A DNA stretch of 17,049 nt. Source: JABHGY01 sp964525185 (GTDB lineage: Bacteria > Fidelibacterota > Marinisomatia > Marinisomatales > UBA1611). Below, piece by piece: positions 1 to 6,953 of this stretch; position 1 is the first letter of the stretch; each line of letters begins with the position of its first letter. Below the pieces are notes generated by a model. The model did no database searches. It was not told the DNA's origin and saw only the letters and a program-made list of their open reading frames with translations. The DNA lies in NCBI GenBank assembly GCA_964525185.1, contig CAZGFQ010000040.1, forward strand, positions 1 through 17,049, given 5' to 3'. Made by a program: the position numbers and the translations under genes.

Positions 1-638
1 GCATCTTTAAAATGGTCAAGTGTTCCAATCCCGCCCGATGCAATAACGGGGATTGAAACCATGTCGCTAATTAGTTTTGTTATTTCCAAGTCAACGCCAG
101 TCTGTGTGCCATCTGCATCCATACTTGTAAGTAATATTTCCCCAACACCACGACTTTCTGCTTCTTTAATCCATTCTATAGCATTGATATTTAAAGACTT
201 GCTTCCTCCATGAGAATAAACATTCCAGGAACGGTCAGATCGTTTTACATCAACAGCTAAAACAATACATTGAGAACCAAATCGATGGGAAGCTATGTTG
301 AGTAAATTTGGATTTTTTAATGCAGCAGAATTAATGGATACTTTATCTGCACCAGCACTTAATAAATCTGAAATATCTTTAACAGACCTAACGCCACCGC
401 CAACTGTAAAAGGTATAAATACATTTTTTGCAACTTTCTGAACCAAATCGACAACATTGTTTCTGGATTCTAGGGTAGCAGTAATATCTAAAAACACTAA
501 TTCATCCGCACCTTGATTACTGTATTTTTTTGCGAGTTCAATGGGATCGCCTTCTGATGTTAGGTTTACAAAATTTACACCTTTTACAACTTCACCATCT
601 TTCACATCTAGGCATGGAATTATTCGTTTGGCTAACAT
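1..638 (-). CDS. hisF: HisF, imidazole glycerol phosphate synthase cyclase subunit (3' part beyond window)
   Basis: HisF is the cyclase half of the HisF-HisH complex. It uses ammonia from HisH to turn PRFAR into imidazole glycerol phosphate and AICAR. The frame opens at the ATG at 638, reads MLAKRIIPCLDVKDGEVVKG, and stays open for 212 codons to the window edge. The family is usually about 250 residues, so roughly 40 C-terminal residues are missing. Visible marks are the catalytic Asp in PCLDVKDG (D11), the phosphate-binding VGGGVRS, the second catalytic Asp in VLAVDVKR, LTSMDADGTQTG and VIASGGIG. These fit a (beta/alpha)8 barrel. The start overlaps the hisA stop by 7 bases, which suggests translational coupling as the last visible gene of the his operon. 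hisI or hisIE, still needed for the pathway, could lie just outside the left edge. Confidence 0.96.
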   Translation of the reverse strand, partial: MLAKRIIPCLDVKDGEVVKGVNFVNLTSEGDPIELAKKYSNQGADELVFLDITATLESRNNVVDLVQKVAKNVFIPFTVGGGVRSVKDISDLLSAGADKVSINSAALKNPNLLNIASHRFGSQCIVLAVDVKRSDRSWNVYSHGGSKSLNINAIEWIKEAESRGVGEILLTSMDADGTQTGVDLEITKLISDMVSIPVIASGGIGTLDHFKD

Positions 639-1354
639 GTGCTTAATGCCTCCAAAGTGATTTCTCCATCATAAATCGCTTTGCCTAAAATGACACCACT
701 TACATTTTTGTTTGACATGGATTTAATATTTTGAACATCTAATATTGATCCGACGCCGCCTGATGCAATGGTAGGGATTGGGGATTGTTTAGCAAACAAT
801 TCTAATTGTTCTAAGTTTGGTCCTGTCAACATACCATCTCGTTGAATATCCGTATAAATTGTTCGAATAAACCCCTTTTCCCCCAGGCGTTTAATTAAAT
901 CGATTGCAGAAACAGACGATGTTTCTTCCCATCCTTCAACAGAAACGAATCCATTTTTAGCATCAATTCCTGCAATTAATCTATCGGGAAATATTGTCAT
1001 CCATTCATCTATCACAGGTCCAATATTTAATAATTTTGTCCCAAGAATCAAATCTTGAGCACCTGCATTTACTGCAGATGTAAGATGGCCTAAAGTTCGA
1101 AGGCCTCCACCAAGTTCTACGGTGATGCCACACGATGCAATTTCTTCAATAGATTGTAGATTTTTTGGTTCACCATCCCTAGCACCATCCAAGTCCACAA
1201 CATGAACTAAATCGAAACCTGTATCTAAAAATTGTTTTGCAGTCGATTTTGGGTCGTTATTATAAACAGTTTTTTTTGCATAATTGCCTTGGATGAGCCG
1301 GACACATTTACCATCAATTAAATCGATAGCTGGAATTATTTTAAACGGAAGCAT
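632..1354 (-). CDS. hisA: HisA, ProFAR isomerase
   Basis: HisA is the phosphoribosylformimino-5-aminoimidazole carboxamide ribotide isomerase. It opens the sugar ring of ProFAR to give PRFAR, the substrate of HisF-HisH. The 240 residues match the usual length. The barrel carries the general acid/base pair as D11 (IPAIDLIDGK) and D131 (AGIDAKNG), the phosphate-binding LGGGLR at 81-86, TDIQRDG at 168-174 and ASGGVGS near 197. It differs from its paralogue HisF in having AIDLIDG rather than CLDVKDG. Its start lies inside the 3' end of hisH (14-base overlap) and its stop overlaps hisF by 7 bases. This is the usual hisH-hisA-hisF order and supports a co-translated unit. Cytosolic; nothing odd seen. 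Confidence 0.97.
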   Translation of the reverse strand: MLPFKIIPAIDLIDGKCVRLIQGNYAKKTVYNNDPKSTAKQFLDTGFDLVHVVDLDGARDGEPKNLQSIEEIASCGITVELGGGLRTLGHLTSAVNAGAQDLILGTKLLNIGPVIDEWMTIFPDRLIAGIDAKNGFVSVEGWEETSSVSAIDLIKRLGEKGFIRTIYTDIQRDGMLTGPNLEQLELFAKQSPIPTIASGGVGSILDVQNIKSMSNKNVSGVILGKAIYDGEITLEALSTC

Positions 1355-1937
1355 TTGCGTAATTCCTTAATATATGTAAACCAAAATCTTGGGATTTCTC
1401 AGGATGAAATTGAACACCAATTACATTCCCATTTTGAATGGCGGATGGAAAAGAATTTCCATACTTAGTTTCTGCAATAACGTTCTTTTTATTTTCTGGT
1501 TGACACGCATATGAATGAACAAAATAAGCAAATCCGGATTTAGGGATTAGAGCATTTTCTATTGATGGTTCAACCTTATTCCAACCAATATGAATTTTAC
1601 GATTTGCATTCTTTATTGGCATGACTTGTCCAGGAATTAGATTTAATCCATAGGTGGTTCCATTTTCTTCGCTGTTCGTTAGTAAAAGTTGCATACCCAA
1701 ACAGATCCCTAAAATAGGTTTCTCGTTTAATGCCCATTCTTTAATAAATACGTCAAATTTCAAATCGGTCAATATATTCATCGCTGGCTCAAATGCGCCA
1801 ACACCAGGTAAAATTAACTTTTCACAGGATGATAGTTGGTTTTTATCAGCCGTAACTATATTTGGAATACCTAAATGATCTAAAGCATTTTTAACGGACC
1901 CAATGTTTCCCATTCCATATTGAATAACTCCAATCAT
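1341..1937 (-). CDS. hisH: HisH, glutamine amidotransferase subunit of IGP synthase
   Basis: HisH is the class I glutamine amidotransferase partner of HisF. It hydrolyses glutamine and channels ammonia to the cyclase. The 198-residue protein has the catalytic triad typical of the family: nucleophile C79 in GICLGMQLL, and H178 and E180 in GVQFHPEKS. The N-terminal GMGNIGSVKNAL and the oxyanion-side LPGVGAF are also present. The length matches standalone HisH and no HisF domain is fused. Its ATG overlaps the hisB stop by 4 bases (ATGA), and its 3' end overlaps hisA by 14 bases. It is placed directly upstream of hisA and hisF, as expected for subunits made in fixed ratio. Confidence 0.97.
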   Translation of the reverse strand: MIGVIQYGMGNIGSVKNALDHLGIPNIVTADKNQLSSCEKLILPGVGAFEPAMNILTDLKFDVFIKEWALNEKPILGICLGMQLLLTNSEENGTTYGLNLIPGQVMPIKNANRKIHIGWNKVEPSIENALIPKSGFAYFVHSYACQPENKKNVIAETKYGNSFPSAIQNGNVIGVQFHPEKSQDFGLHILRNYANASV

Positions 1938-2506
1938 AATATTCCTTTTGTTGATTGTGTTTTATCTCCTGTAATCGTACAGGCTCGTTTTAATGCAAGA
2001 CCAAGTCCTTTAAACATTGTTTCAATAATATGGTGTGCATTATTTCCGTGGAGCATATGAATATGTTGAGTAATCCGAGCTTCTTGTGCAAAAGAATGGA
2101 AAAAATGTTCAGTCATTGACGTTTCATATTCTCCGACTTTTTCAACATTGAATTTTGCTTCGAATGTATTATATGGACGATTACAAACATCAACAACAAT
2201 ACGAGTTAACGCTTCATCTAGAGGACAGAATGCATAAGCGATTCTTTCAATGTTTTTATTTTTAGACCACTCTTTATAGAATGCTTTTCCCAAAGAAAGG
2301 CCAATGTCTTCAACAGTATGGTGAGTGTCAATATAGAGATCGCCCACACATTTAATATTTAAATCCCAATTCCCCCAGAAAGCTAAAGAAGTAAGCATAT
2401 GATCAAAAAAACCAATACCGGTATTGATGGAAATATTTTTATTTCCCCTAATATTTAAGGAAAGTTGAATGTCAGTCTCTTTTGTTTTACGCGAAATACG
2501 TGTCAT
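1934..2506 (-). CDS. hisB: HisB, imidazoleglycerol-phosphate dehydratase (monofunctional)
   Basis: This enzyme dehydrates imidazole glycerol phosphate to imidazole acetol phosphate using two manganese ions. The 190 residues cover only the dehydratase. There is no N-terminal HAD phosphatase domain like the one in the bifunctional enterobacterial HisB. Metal ligands are grouped in FFDHML (33-38), DTHHTVED (60-67), HFFHSFA (134-140) and GNNAHHIIE (154-162), and the two halves show the internal duplication of the family. The gene overlaps its neighbours by 4 bases on each side. Because the phosphatase domain is absent, histidinol-phosphate hydrolysis must come from another protein. The HAD-family gene immediately upstream is the obvious candidate. 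Confidence 0.97.
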   Translation of the reverse strand: MTRISRKTKETDIQLSLNIRGNKNISINTGIGFFDHMLTSLAFWGNWDLNIKCVGDLYIDTHHTVEDIGLSLGKAFYKEWSKNKNIERIAYAFCPLDEALTRIVVDVCNRPYNTFEAKFNVEKVGEYETSMTEHFFHSFAQEARITQHIHMLHGNNAHHIIETMFKGLGLALKRACTITGDKTQSTKGIL

Positions 2507-3276
2507 GAATTGCCTCCATATATTTTGAAGAAGTCCCCAATGGTATTAACCTTATAATCCCACGTTGGGATTTGGTTGTTTTCCCCAACACAACAAAACG
2601 TCATTTGTAAATTCGATTGTTCATTAAAGTTTTTTACAAGGAAATAATCATCAATTGAATCACCAAAATAGATGGGTGATTGACAATTCACATTACTTAC
2701 CACATTTAATAGCTTCTCAGGGTTAGGCTTGTCTAATTTGGGATTATCAGAAATAGCAACACGTGAATCTGGTAATTCCCAACCGAGAATTTGAAACCCT
2801 AACTCCATTTCAGATTTATTTCGACCAGTTACAATTCCAGATATAGCTAAAATCGATTCAATATTTTCCCTATTTAAATACGATTTTTCATTTTTCCACA
2901 TTCCATCTATTTGAATAGATGATGGTTTAAATCCATATAGCTGCTCACAGGCTGTGTCTCCACCATATGACTCCATTGCCAATCGAGATACCGTTTTAAT
3001 AAATGAGTTTGGTAATTCAGACTTAGCTTCAGTTGCTATTTCAAGAAAGGAGTCAAAAGACGTTTCTGGGTAATATTTTATCCAAGCTGCTCCAGCAATT
3101 GCAACATCCCAATCATTATTAAACCCAGATAATTCTTTTAATGAATTATAATGATTCAATTGAAATTTTGTTGAATGGGTCATTTGTTCAATTGCATACA
3201 ATACAGCAGAACTAAACGATTGGCTTGTATCTATCAATACACCATCAACATCAAAAATAAATGCGTCGTAACTCAA
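2503..3276 (-). CDS. HAD-superfamily phosphatase in the his operon, candidate histidinol-phosphatase
   Basis: A 257-residue HAD hydrolase with all four catalytic motifs: DVDGVLID at 9-16 (nucleophile D9, acid/base D11), the motif II Thr in GIVTGR (T150), the motif III Lys in LDKPNPE (K183), and the metal-binding acidic GDSIDD at 205-210. A roughly 130-residue insert, apparently mainly helical, sits between motifs I and II, which fits subfamily IA. It lies inside the his operon with 4-base overlaps to hisC and hisB. I infer it supplies histidinol-phosphatase, because hisB here lacks the phosphatase domain and no other phosphatase (HisN-like or PHP-type HisK) is visible in the window. It resembles a small uncharacterised HAD-IA group recalled from cyanobacteria and halophilic archaea. 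The function is inferred from context only; a different phosphatase role remains possible. Confidence 0.85.
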   Translation of the reverse strand: MSYDAFIFDVDGVLIDTSQSFSSAVLYAIEQMTHSTKFQLNHYNSLKELSGFNNDWDVAIAGAAWIKYYPETSFDSFLEIATEAKSELPNSFIKTVSRLAMESYGGDTACEQLYGFKPSSIQIDGMWKNEKSYLNRENIESILAISGIVTGRNKSEMELGFQILGWELPDSRVAISDNPKLDKPNPEKLLNVVSNVNCQSPIYFGDSIDDYFLVKNFNEQSNLQMTFCCVGENNQIPTWDYKVNTIGDFFKIYGGNS

Positions 3277-4325
3277 AACATTTCCTTTAAGGTTTTTATA
3301 AGTGCATTATTCTCATCGGGGGTACCCACAGTAATCCTATTATAATTCTCTAATCCGTTATAGGATGAAACATTCCTTATCAATATTCCATTCTTTGCCA
3401 AATGATTAAATACATATTCAGGTGAATGTATTGATGAAATCAAAAAGAAATTGGAATGGGACTGTAATGCATCTATGCCAGGAATTATATTTAATTCATC
3501 TATTATTCGGTTTCTTTCTTTACAAATATTTTTTGCGCTTTCAGCAACAATATCAGAATGATCCAACAAGGTATTTAATGCTACCAATGATGGCATATCC
3601 ACATTAAAAGGGAGAAGGCATTTTTGAATTTCTGATGCTAAAGCACTATTCATTAATCCAAATCCAATTCTAAATCCAGCCATGGCGAAAGCCTTTGAAA
3701 AGGTACGTGTAACAATTAGGTTCTCATAGGATGATAACAATCCAACAGTAGAACAATTTGAAAAATCCACATACGCTTCATCTACAACCACTAACCCAGA
3801 TGTATTTTGAATTATTTTTTCAATAATGTTCATTGAAAGCAAAGTTCCTGTTGGAGAATTTGGGTTACAAATAATTGTTAATTTTGCGTGTTGTGATTTT
3901 GATAGTAAATCTTGCAGGTTAATATCAAATTTAGAATCAAGCTTTGATTCAAGGAATTGTGCGCCTTTTTGCTCAGCCAACATTTTATAAACAGCAAAGG
4001 TTGGAGAAAGTGTTGCAACAGTATCGTTTGGTCGAATACTCGCTGTAAATAGAGCCTGTAATATTTCATTAGACCCCTTACCGATAATGACACCATTTTT
4101 ATCAATATTATTTAATTCACCAATTTTCTTTTTTAATTCCTTAGGGATCAAATCAGGATATCTATTCCAATTACTTTCAAGAATAGATTCTCCGATGGCC
4201 TTTTTTATTTCAATTGGCCAATCCCAAGGAGACTCATTTTGGTTTAGCTTAATTTTATATGGAGTCATTTTTACTTTGTAGGAAGGTTGATTAAGTACAT
4301 CTTTATGAATCCAATTATTGATCAT
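3273..4325 (-). CDS. hisC: HisC, histidinol-phosphate aminotransferase
   Basis: HisC is a PLP-dependent class I/II aminotransferase that converts imidazole acetol phosphate and glutamate to L-histidinol phosphate. The 350 residues match the family. The sequence shows LNQNESPWDWP near the N-terminus, NRYPD (54-58), GKGSNE (82-87), NPNSPTG (154-160), the cofactor Asp in VVDEAYVDF and the Schiff-base Lys K211 in TRTFSKAFAMAGFRIGF. R219 follows for the substrate. The 3' end reads RNVSSYN, then NRITVGTPDENNALI, which is typical of HisC. It starts within the hisD stop (4-base overlap) and ends overlapping the HAD gene by 4 bases. The product of this step is the substrate the neighbouring HAD enzyme is proposed to hydrolyse. 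Confidence 0.96.
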   Translation of the reverse strand: MINNWIHKDVLNQPSYKVKMTPYKIKLNQNESPWDWPIEIKKAIGESILESNWNRYPDLIPKELKKKIGELNNIDKNGVIIGKGSNEILQALFTASIRPNDTVATLSPTFAVYKMLAEQKGAQFLESKLDSKFDINLQDLLSKSQHAKLTIICNPNSPTGTLLSMNIIEKIIQNTSGLVVVDEAYVDFSNCSTVGLLSSYENLIVTRTFSKAFAMAGFRIGFGLMNSALASEIQKCLLPFNVDMPSLVALNTLLDHSDIVAESAKNICKERNRIIDELNIIPGIDALQSHSNFFLISSIHSPEYVFNHLAKNGILIRNVSSYNGLENYNRITVGTPDENNALIKTLKEMF

Positions 4326-5436
4326 GATTTATCTCCAATTCGGAGATTTACAGACAGAGCATGCCCCATTAATCCTTCAGCTTCCGCCATTATACAAATT
4401 GCTTGAATACTCTGTTGATTATTATTAGCCGTTGTAACTGAGTATGGGACGAGAAAATCTAGAACATTTAATAAGCCACGATATTGAGCCGCCCCAGATG
4501 TGGGTAAAGTATGATTTGGACCTGCCCAATAATCTCCCCAAGCCACAGGAGTTTGCTCTCCTATGAAAATTGCTCCAGCAATACATTTATCTGAAAGGGT
4601 ATCACTATCAATTGTTTGAATCGAAAGATGTTCAGGGGCAATTTGATTCGATATTTTAATACATTCAGTTAAGGAATCAGCCAAATATGCAAACCCATTA
4701 TTTATGAATGATTCTGTTGCAGTATTTATCGTTTTTAGAGTTTTCAACAATCGAAAAATTTCAGATTTAGTGTTTTCAATGATATTTTTATCTGTGGATA
4801 ATAAAAATGTAAAAGCATCTTTATCATGTTCCGCTTGAGAAATAAGATCTGAAGCAATNNNNNNNNNNNNNNNNNNNNNNNNNNNNNNNNNNNNNNNNNN
4901 NNNNNNNNNNNNNNNNNNNNNNNNNNNNNNNNNNNNNNNNNNNNNNNNNNNNNNNNNNGGTTAATTTGGCCGTTGGATTGGGGAGGAGTACAAACAATGA
5001 TATTTTCAACACCAGCAACTTGTGCCGGTATAACATTCATTAATACGGTTGACAATAATGGGTAATTTCCTCCTGGGACATATACACCCACTTTTTTTAT
5101 TGAACGCCATTTTAAAGAAACATTCGTACCATCATCTTGTTGATGGTTGATTGGTTTCGGCATTTGTTTCTGATGAAATGCTTTAATATTCTCTGAAGCC
5201 TGTTGGATCGCACTTTTTAAGACAGGATTCTCTATTTTTATAGAAGGTATATTTACCTTTATATCATCAAGTTTAATGTGATCAAACTTTTGTGTGTATT
5301 CAATTAATGCTTCATCACCGTGGTCACGAACAGTTGAAATTATTTCTTCCACTAGTTGCAAATCTTCTACGGACGAATCCTGTTGAATCGAAATTGTATT
5401 TAATAAGTCAGATTTGCTGTGAAAAGTTTTGAACAT
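4322..5436 (-). CDS. hisD: HisD, histidinol dehydrogenase (interrupted by assembly gap)
   Basis: HisD oxidises L-histidinol to L-histidine in two NAD-dependent steps at a zinc site. The N-terminal 159 residues (5436 down to 4959) include KKVGVYVPGGNYPLLSTVL. After a 100-N gap the C-terminal 178 residues (4858 down to 4322) begin IASDLISQAEHDKD and include QIAPEHLSIQT, WGDYWAGPNHTLPTSG and LMGHALSV. The zinc ligands Gln and His of SQAEH, the Asp of GDY and the late His of MGHAL are all present. The visible parts total 337 residues against about 430 normally. About 80-95 residues are therefore hidden, more than 100 Ns could encode. The two halves are out of frame across the placeholder, which is an assembly effect and not a mutation. 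It overlaps hisG by 1 base (TAATG) and hisC by 4. Confidence 0.95.
4859..4958. other. Assembly gap of 100 N inside hisD
   Basis: A run of exactly 100 N. The hisD frame before the gap ends one base into a codon and the frame after it begins on a codon boundary. The missing length should therefore be 2 modulo 3, and 100 is not. By comparison with remembered HisD proteins, about 80-95 residues are absent, so the real gap is nearer 250-285 bases. Confidence 0.97.
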
Positions 5437-6311
5437 TATATGATAACTTTATTTAGGGGATATTCAATAATATCAGTTGCACCATTTTTAATAAGAAGTG
5501 GAATAAAATCTCTAACAATTTTTTCTTCAACAATTATTTCAACAGCTGACCCAGATCCATTGGTAAGTTGACTTATAGTTGGTTTTTTCATGGCAGGTAG
5601 GACTGATACAAGTGATTCTAATTGGTCCGCGCTTACATTCATTTTGAGTCCAACACGAGAAGTCGCATTTATACTACTTTGAAGTAACATTGCAATATTA
5701 TCTATTTTTTTCTTTTTCCATGGATCTTTATATGCATTTTTATTTGCTACTAATCGTGTACTTGATTCCATAATGGTATCAACAATACGAAGGTTATTCG
5801 CTTTTAAGGAAGATCCTGTTTCAGTTACTTCTACGATAGCATCTACAAGAATCCCCGGTTTTACTTCCGTTGCACCCCATGAGAATTCCACATGTGCGTT
5901 TACATTATTCTTCTTCAAATATTTTTTTGTTATGTTGACTACTTCAGTGCTAATTCGCTTACCTTCCAAATCTTCAACAGTTTGAATATTACTATCATTT
6001 GGAACAGCTAATACCCAACGTACTGGACGCATATAAGATTTCGCATAAATGAGTTCACAAACTTCAACAACATCTGACTCATTTTCTTCAACCCAATCTT
6101 TTCCAGTAATCCCCATGTCAAAAACACCCTGTTCCACATAGACGGACATTTCTTGTGCGCGAATGAGCCAAGCTTCTAAATCTTTATCATCACAATATGG
6201 TTTATAGGCTCGTCCAGAGATGGAAAAATTCCAACCTGCTTTTTTTAACAGTTTAAGCGTTGTTTCTTGGAGACTCCCTTTTGGAAGTCCTATTTTTAAA
6301 TTATTTTTCAT
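5436..6311 (-). CDS. hisG: HisG, ATP phosphoribosyltransferase, long (self-regulated) form
   Basis: HisG condenses ATP with PRPP, the first committed step of histidine synthesis. The 291-residue length and the ACT-like C-terminal part (about 205-291, ending in the region around VEIIVEEKIVRDFIPLL) identify the long form. This form is feedback-inhibited by histidine and needs no HisZ subunit. Other marks are LPKGSLQETTL at the N-terminus, DMGITGKDW at 65-73 and the PRPP-binding VEVTETGSSLKAN around 160-172. The ATG at 6311 is preceded by AAGGAA, a reasonable ribosome binding site. That site lies between the start codon and the U-tract of the upstream attenuator terminator. It is the first structural gene, so it is controlled twice: by attenuation of transcription and by histidine binding to the enzyme. 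Confidence 0.97.
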   Translation of the reverse strand: MKNNLKIGLPKGSLQETTLKLLKKAGWNFSISGRAYKPYCDDKDLEAWLIRAQEMSVYVEQGVFDMGITGKDWVEENESDVVEVCELIYAKSYMRPVRWVLAVPNDSNIQTVEDLEGKRISTEVVNITKKYLKKNNVNAHVEFSWGATEVKPGILVDAIVEVTETGSSLKANNLRIVDTIMESSTRLVANKNAYKDPWKKKKIDNIAMLLQSSINATSRVGLKMNVSADQLESLVSVLPAMKKPTISQLTNGSGSAVEIIVEEKIVRDFIPLLIKNGATDIIEYPLNKVII

Positions 6312-6326
6312 TGTATTCCTTTATGC

Positions 6327-6361
6327 AAAAAAAAAGCCCCCCGGTTGTCCGGAGGGCTTTT
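6327..6361 (-). terminator. Intrinsic terminator / attenuator upstream of hisG
   Basis: In the minus-strand transcript, GCCCUCCGG (6357-6349) pairs with CCGGGGGGC (6344-6336) over 9 pairs including one G-U, with loop ACAA. A run of nine U follows (6335-6327), and four flanking A-U pairs can extend the stem. On the plus strand the same wobble position is a C/A mismatch, so the hairpin is built for minus-strand transcription. It ends 15 bases before the hisG ATG and follows the His-rich leader peptide. Confidence 0.9.
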
Positions 6362-6405
6362 ATATTTTTGAAATTTTATTAAAAAACTATGTAGCTCGGC
6401 CAGAC
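6347..6405 (-). promoter_or_regulatory. Candidate antiterminator pairing in the his leader
   Basis: In the minus-strand RNA, GUCUGG (6405-6400, within codons 18-21 of the leader peptide) can pair with CCGGAC (6352-6347, in the 5' arm and loop of the terminator). This gives six pairs with one G-U. Forming it would break the base of the terminator loop, as expected when a ribosome stalls on the upstream His codons. The pairing is short and was found by eye; the true antiterminator may be longer. Confidence 0.4.
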
Positions 6406-6461
6406 CTTCCTTTTAATGTAAAGGGTCGATGATGGTGGTTATGGCGTCGTCGCATATTCAT
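6387..6461 (-). CDS. hisL: his operon leader peptide (HisL-like), attenuation sensor
   Basis: A 24-codon open frame from the ATG at 6461 to a TAG at 6389-6387, with peptide beginning MNMRRRHNHHHRP. His codons occupy positions 7, 9, 10 and 11 (CAT, CAC, CAT, CAT), and five Arg codons lie at positions 4-6, 12 and 19. It sits on the his operon strand, its stop is 25 bases before the terminator hairpin, and hisG follows. This layout matches ribosome-mediated histidine attenuation. When charged tRNA-His is scarce, the ribosome stalls at the His run and the terminator is not formed. No clear ribosome binding site precedes the ATG at 6461 or the alternative ATG at 6455. The peptide itself probably has no function after translation. 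It is not a full homologue of the enterobacterial HisL (which has seven consecutive His), so the symbol is by role. Confidence 0.85.
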   Translation of the reverse strand: MNMRRRHNHHHRPFTLKGRSGRAT

Positions 6462-6552
6462 AATTGTGAACTGAATCTATTGTGCTTATTTAATCGAATG
6501 CAAACAAATAAAAAATTTATTTTAACCATTTTCGATTTTATTAAGAAAAAAA

Positions 6553-6567
6553 TATAGTAATACTATA
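6553..6567. repeat. 15-bp perfect palindrome between the his and met operons
   Basis: TATAGTA, one central A, then TACTATA: seven-base arms with perfect symmetry, lying between the divergent his leader and the met promoter. It could be a regulator site or simply overlapping -10-like sequences in AT-rich DNA. No regulator gene is adjacent. Confidence 0.3.
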
Positions 6568-6572
6568 AATGA

Positions 6573-6600
6573 TTGATTAACATCGGCTAGACATTTTAAT
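6573..6600 (+). promoter_or_regulatory. Candidate sigma-70-like promoter for the met operon
   Basis: TTGATT (6573-6578), a 16-base spacer and TTTAAT (6595-6600) resemble the -35 and -10 elements, with 4 of 6 and 5 of 6 matches. Transcription would begin near 6607, about 18 bases before the riboswitch P1 helix at 6625, which is the right place. If the organism uses a Bacteroidota-type sigma factor, this consensus would not apply. Confidence 0.35.
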
Positions 6601-6624
6601 GCTTCTTGACAGTTCAGCAACGGA

Positions 6625-6739
6625 TTTTATCCAGAAAGGTGGAGGGATCAGGCCCGACGATACCTTAGCAACCTGAATTCATTATTAAATGGTTCAAGGT
6701 GCTAATTCCTGCTCCGAATTTATTCGGAGGTAGATAAGA
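6625..6739 (+). ncRNA. SAM-I (S-box) riboswitch
   Basis: The aptamer core is recognisable: AGAAAGGTGGAGGGA, GGCCCGACGATACCTTAGCAACC, then AAGGTGCTAATTCCTGC, as in S-box leaders. P1 is closed by TTTTATC (6625-6631) with GATAAGA (6733-6739), seven pairs with one G-U. A P4 hairpin forms from CTCCGAA with TTCGGAG (6712-6718 and 6723-6729). It binds S-adenosylmethionine and lowers expression of the downstream metY-metA genes when SAM is plentiful. The aptamer ends 214 bases before the metY start, which is a long expression platform. AGACAG (6737-6742) can pair with CTGTCT (6754-6759), overlapping the 3' side of P1, and so is a candidate alternative helix. I do not see a clear hairpin plus U-run terminator after it. 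Confidence 0.93.
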
Positions 6740-6953
6740 CAGATAATGCTGTTCTGTCTCATACCCCCCTGACACAAAATACCAAATGAATAATAAGTAG
6801 TTGCTCGATTTATTGAGTCGCTATTTCAATTAATGTAGTTCATAATCCTCGATTAATTATCCACAGGAACCATGGGATTCAAATATTTGGGTTTGGAGAA
6901 ATACGTTTTAGCTGTCATGATAGCTGTTAATCATTCAAATAAAAGGAAGAATA
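6740..6953 (+). promoter_or_regulatory. Riboswitch expression platform and metY leader
   Basis: A 214-base stretch between the aptamer and metY with no convincing gene. It holds the candidate switch helix 6737-6759, a small dyad AGCTGTCATGATAGCT (6910-6925) that can fold into a six-pair hairpin with one G-U and a CATG loop, and the AAGGAAG ribosome binding site about six bases before the metY ATG. No strong terminator and no obvious anti-Shine-Dalgarno pairing were found by eye, so the mode of control is unresolved. Confidence 0.5.

Noticed and set aside
6220..6432. Plus-strand open frame across the hisG start and the terminator
   Set aside because: It runs through the terminator hairpin and antisense to hisG and the leader peptide; its residues simply reflect that DNA.
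6606..6634. Exact TTGACA at 6606-6611 as the met promoter -35
   Set aside because: Its -10 would fall at or after 6625, inside the riboswitch P1 helix, so transcripts would lack the 5' arm of the aptamer. The pair at 6573-6600 fits better.
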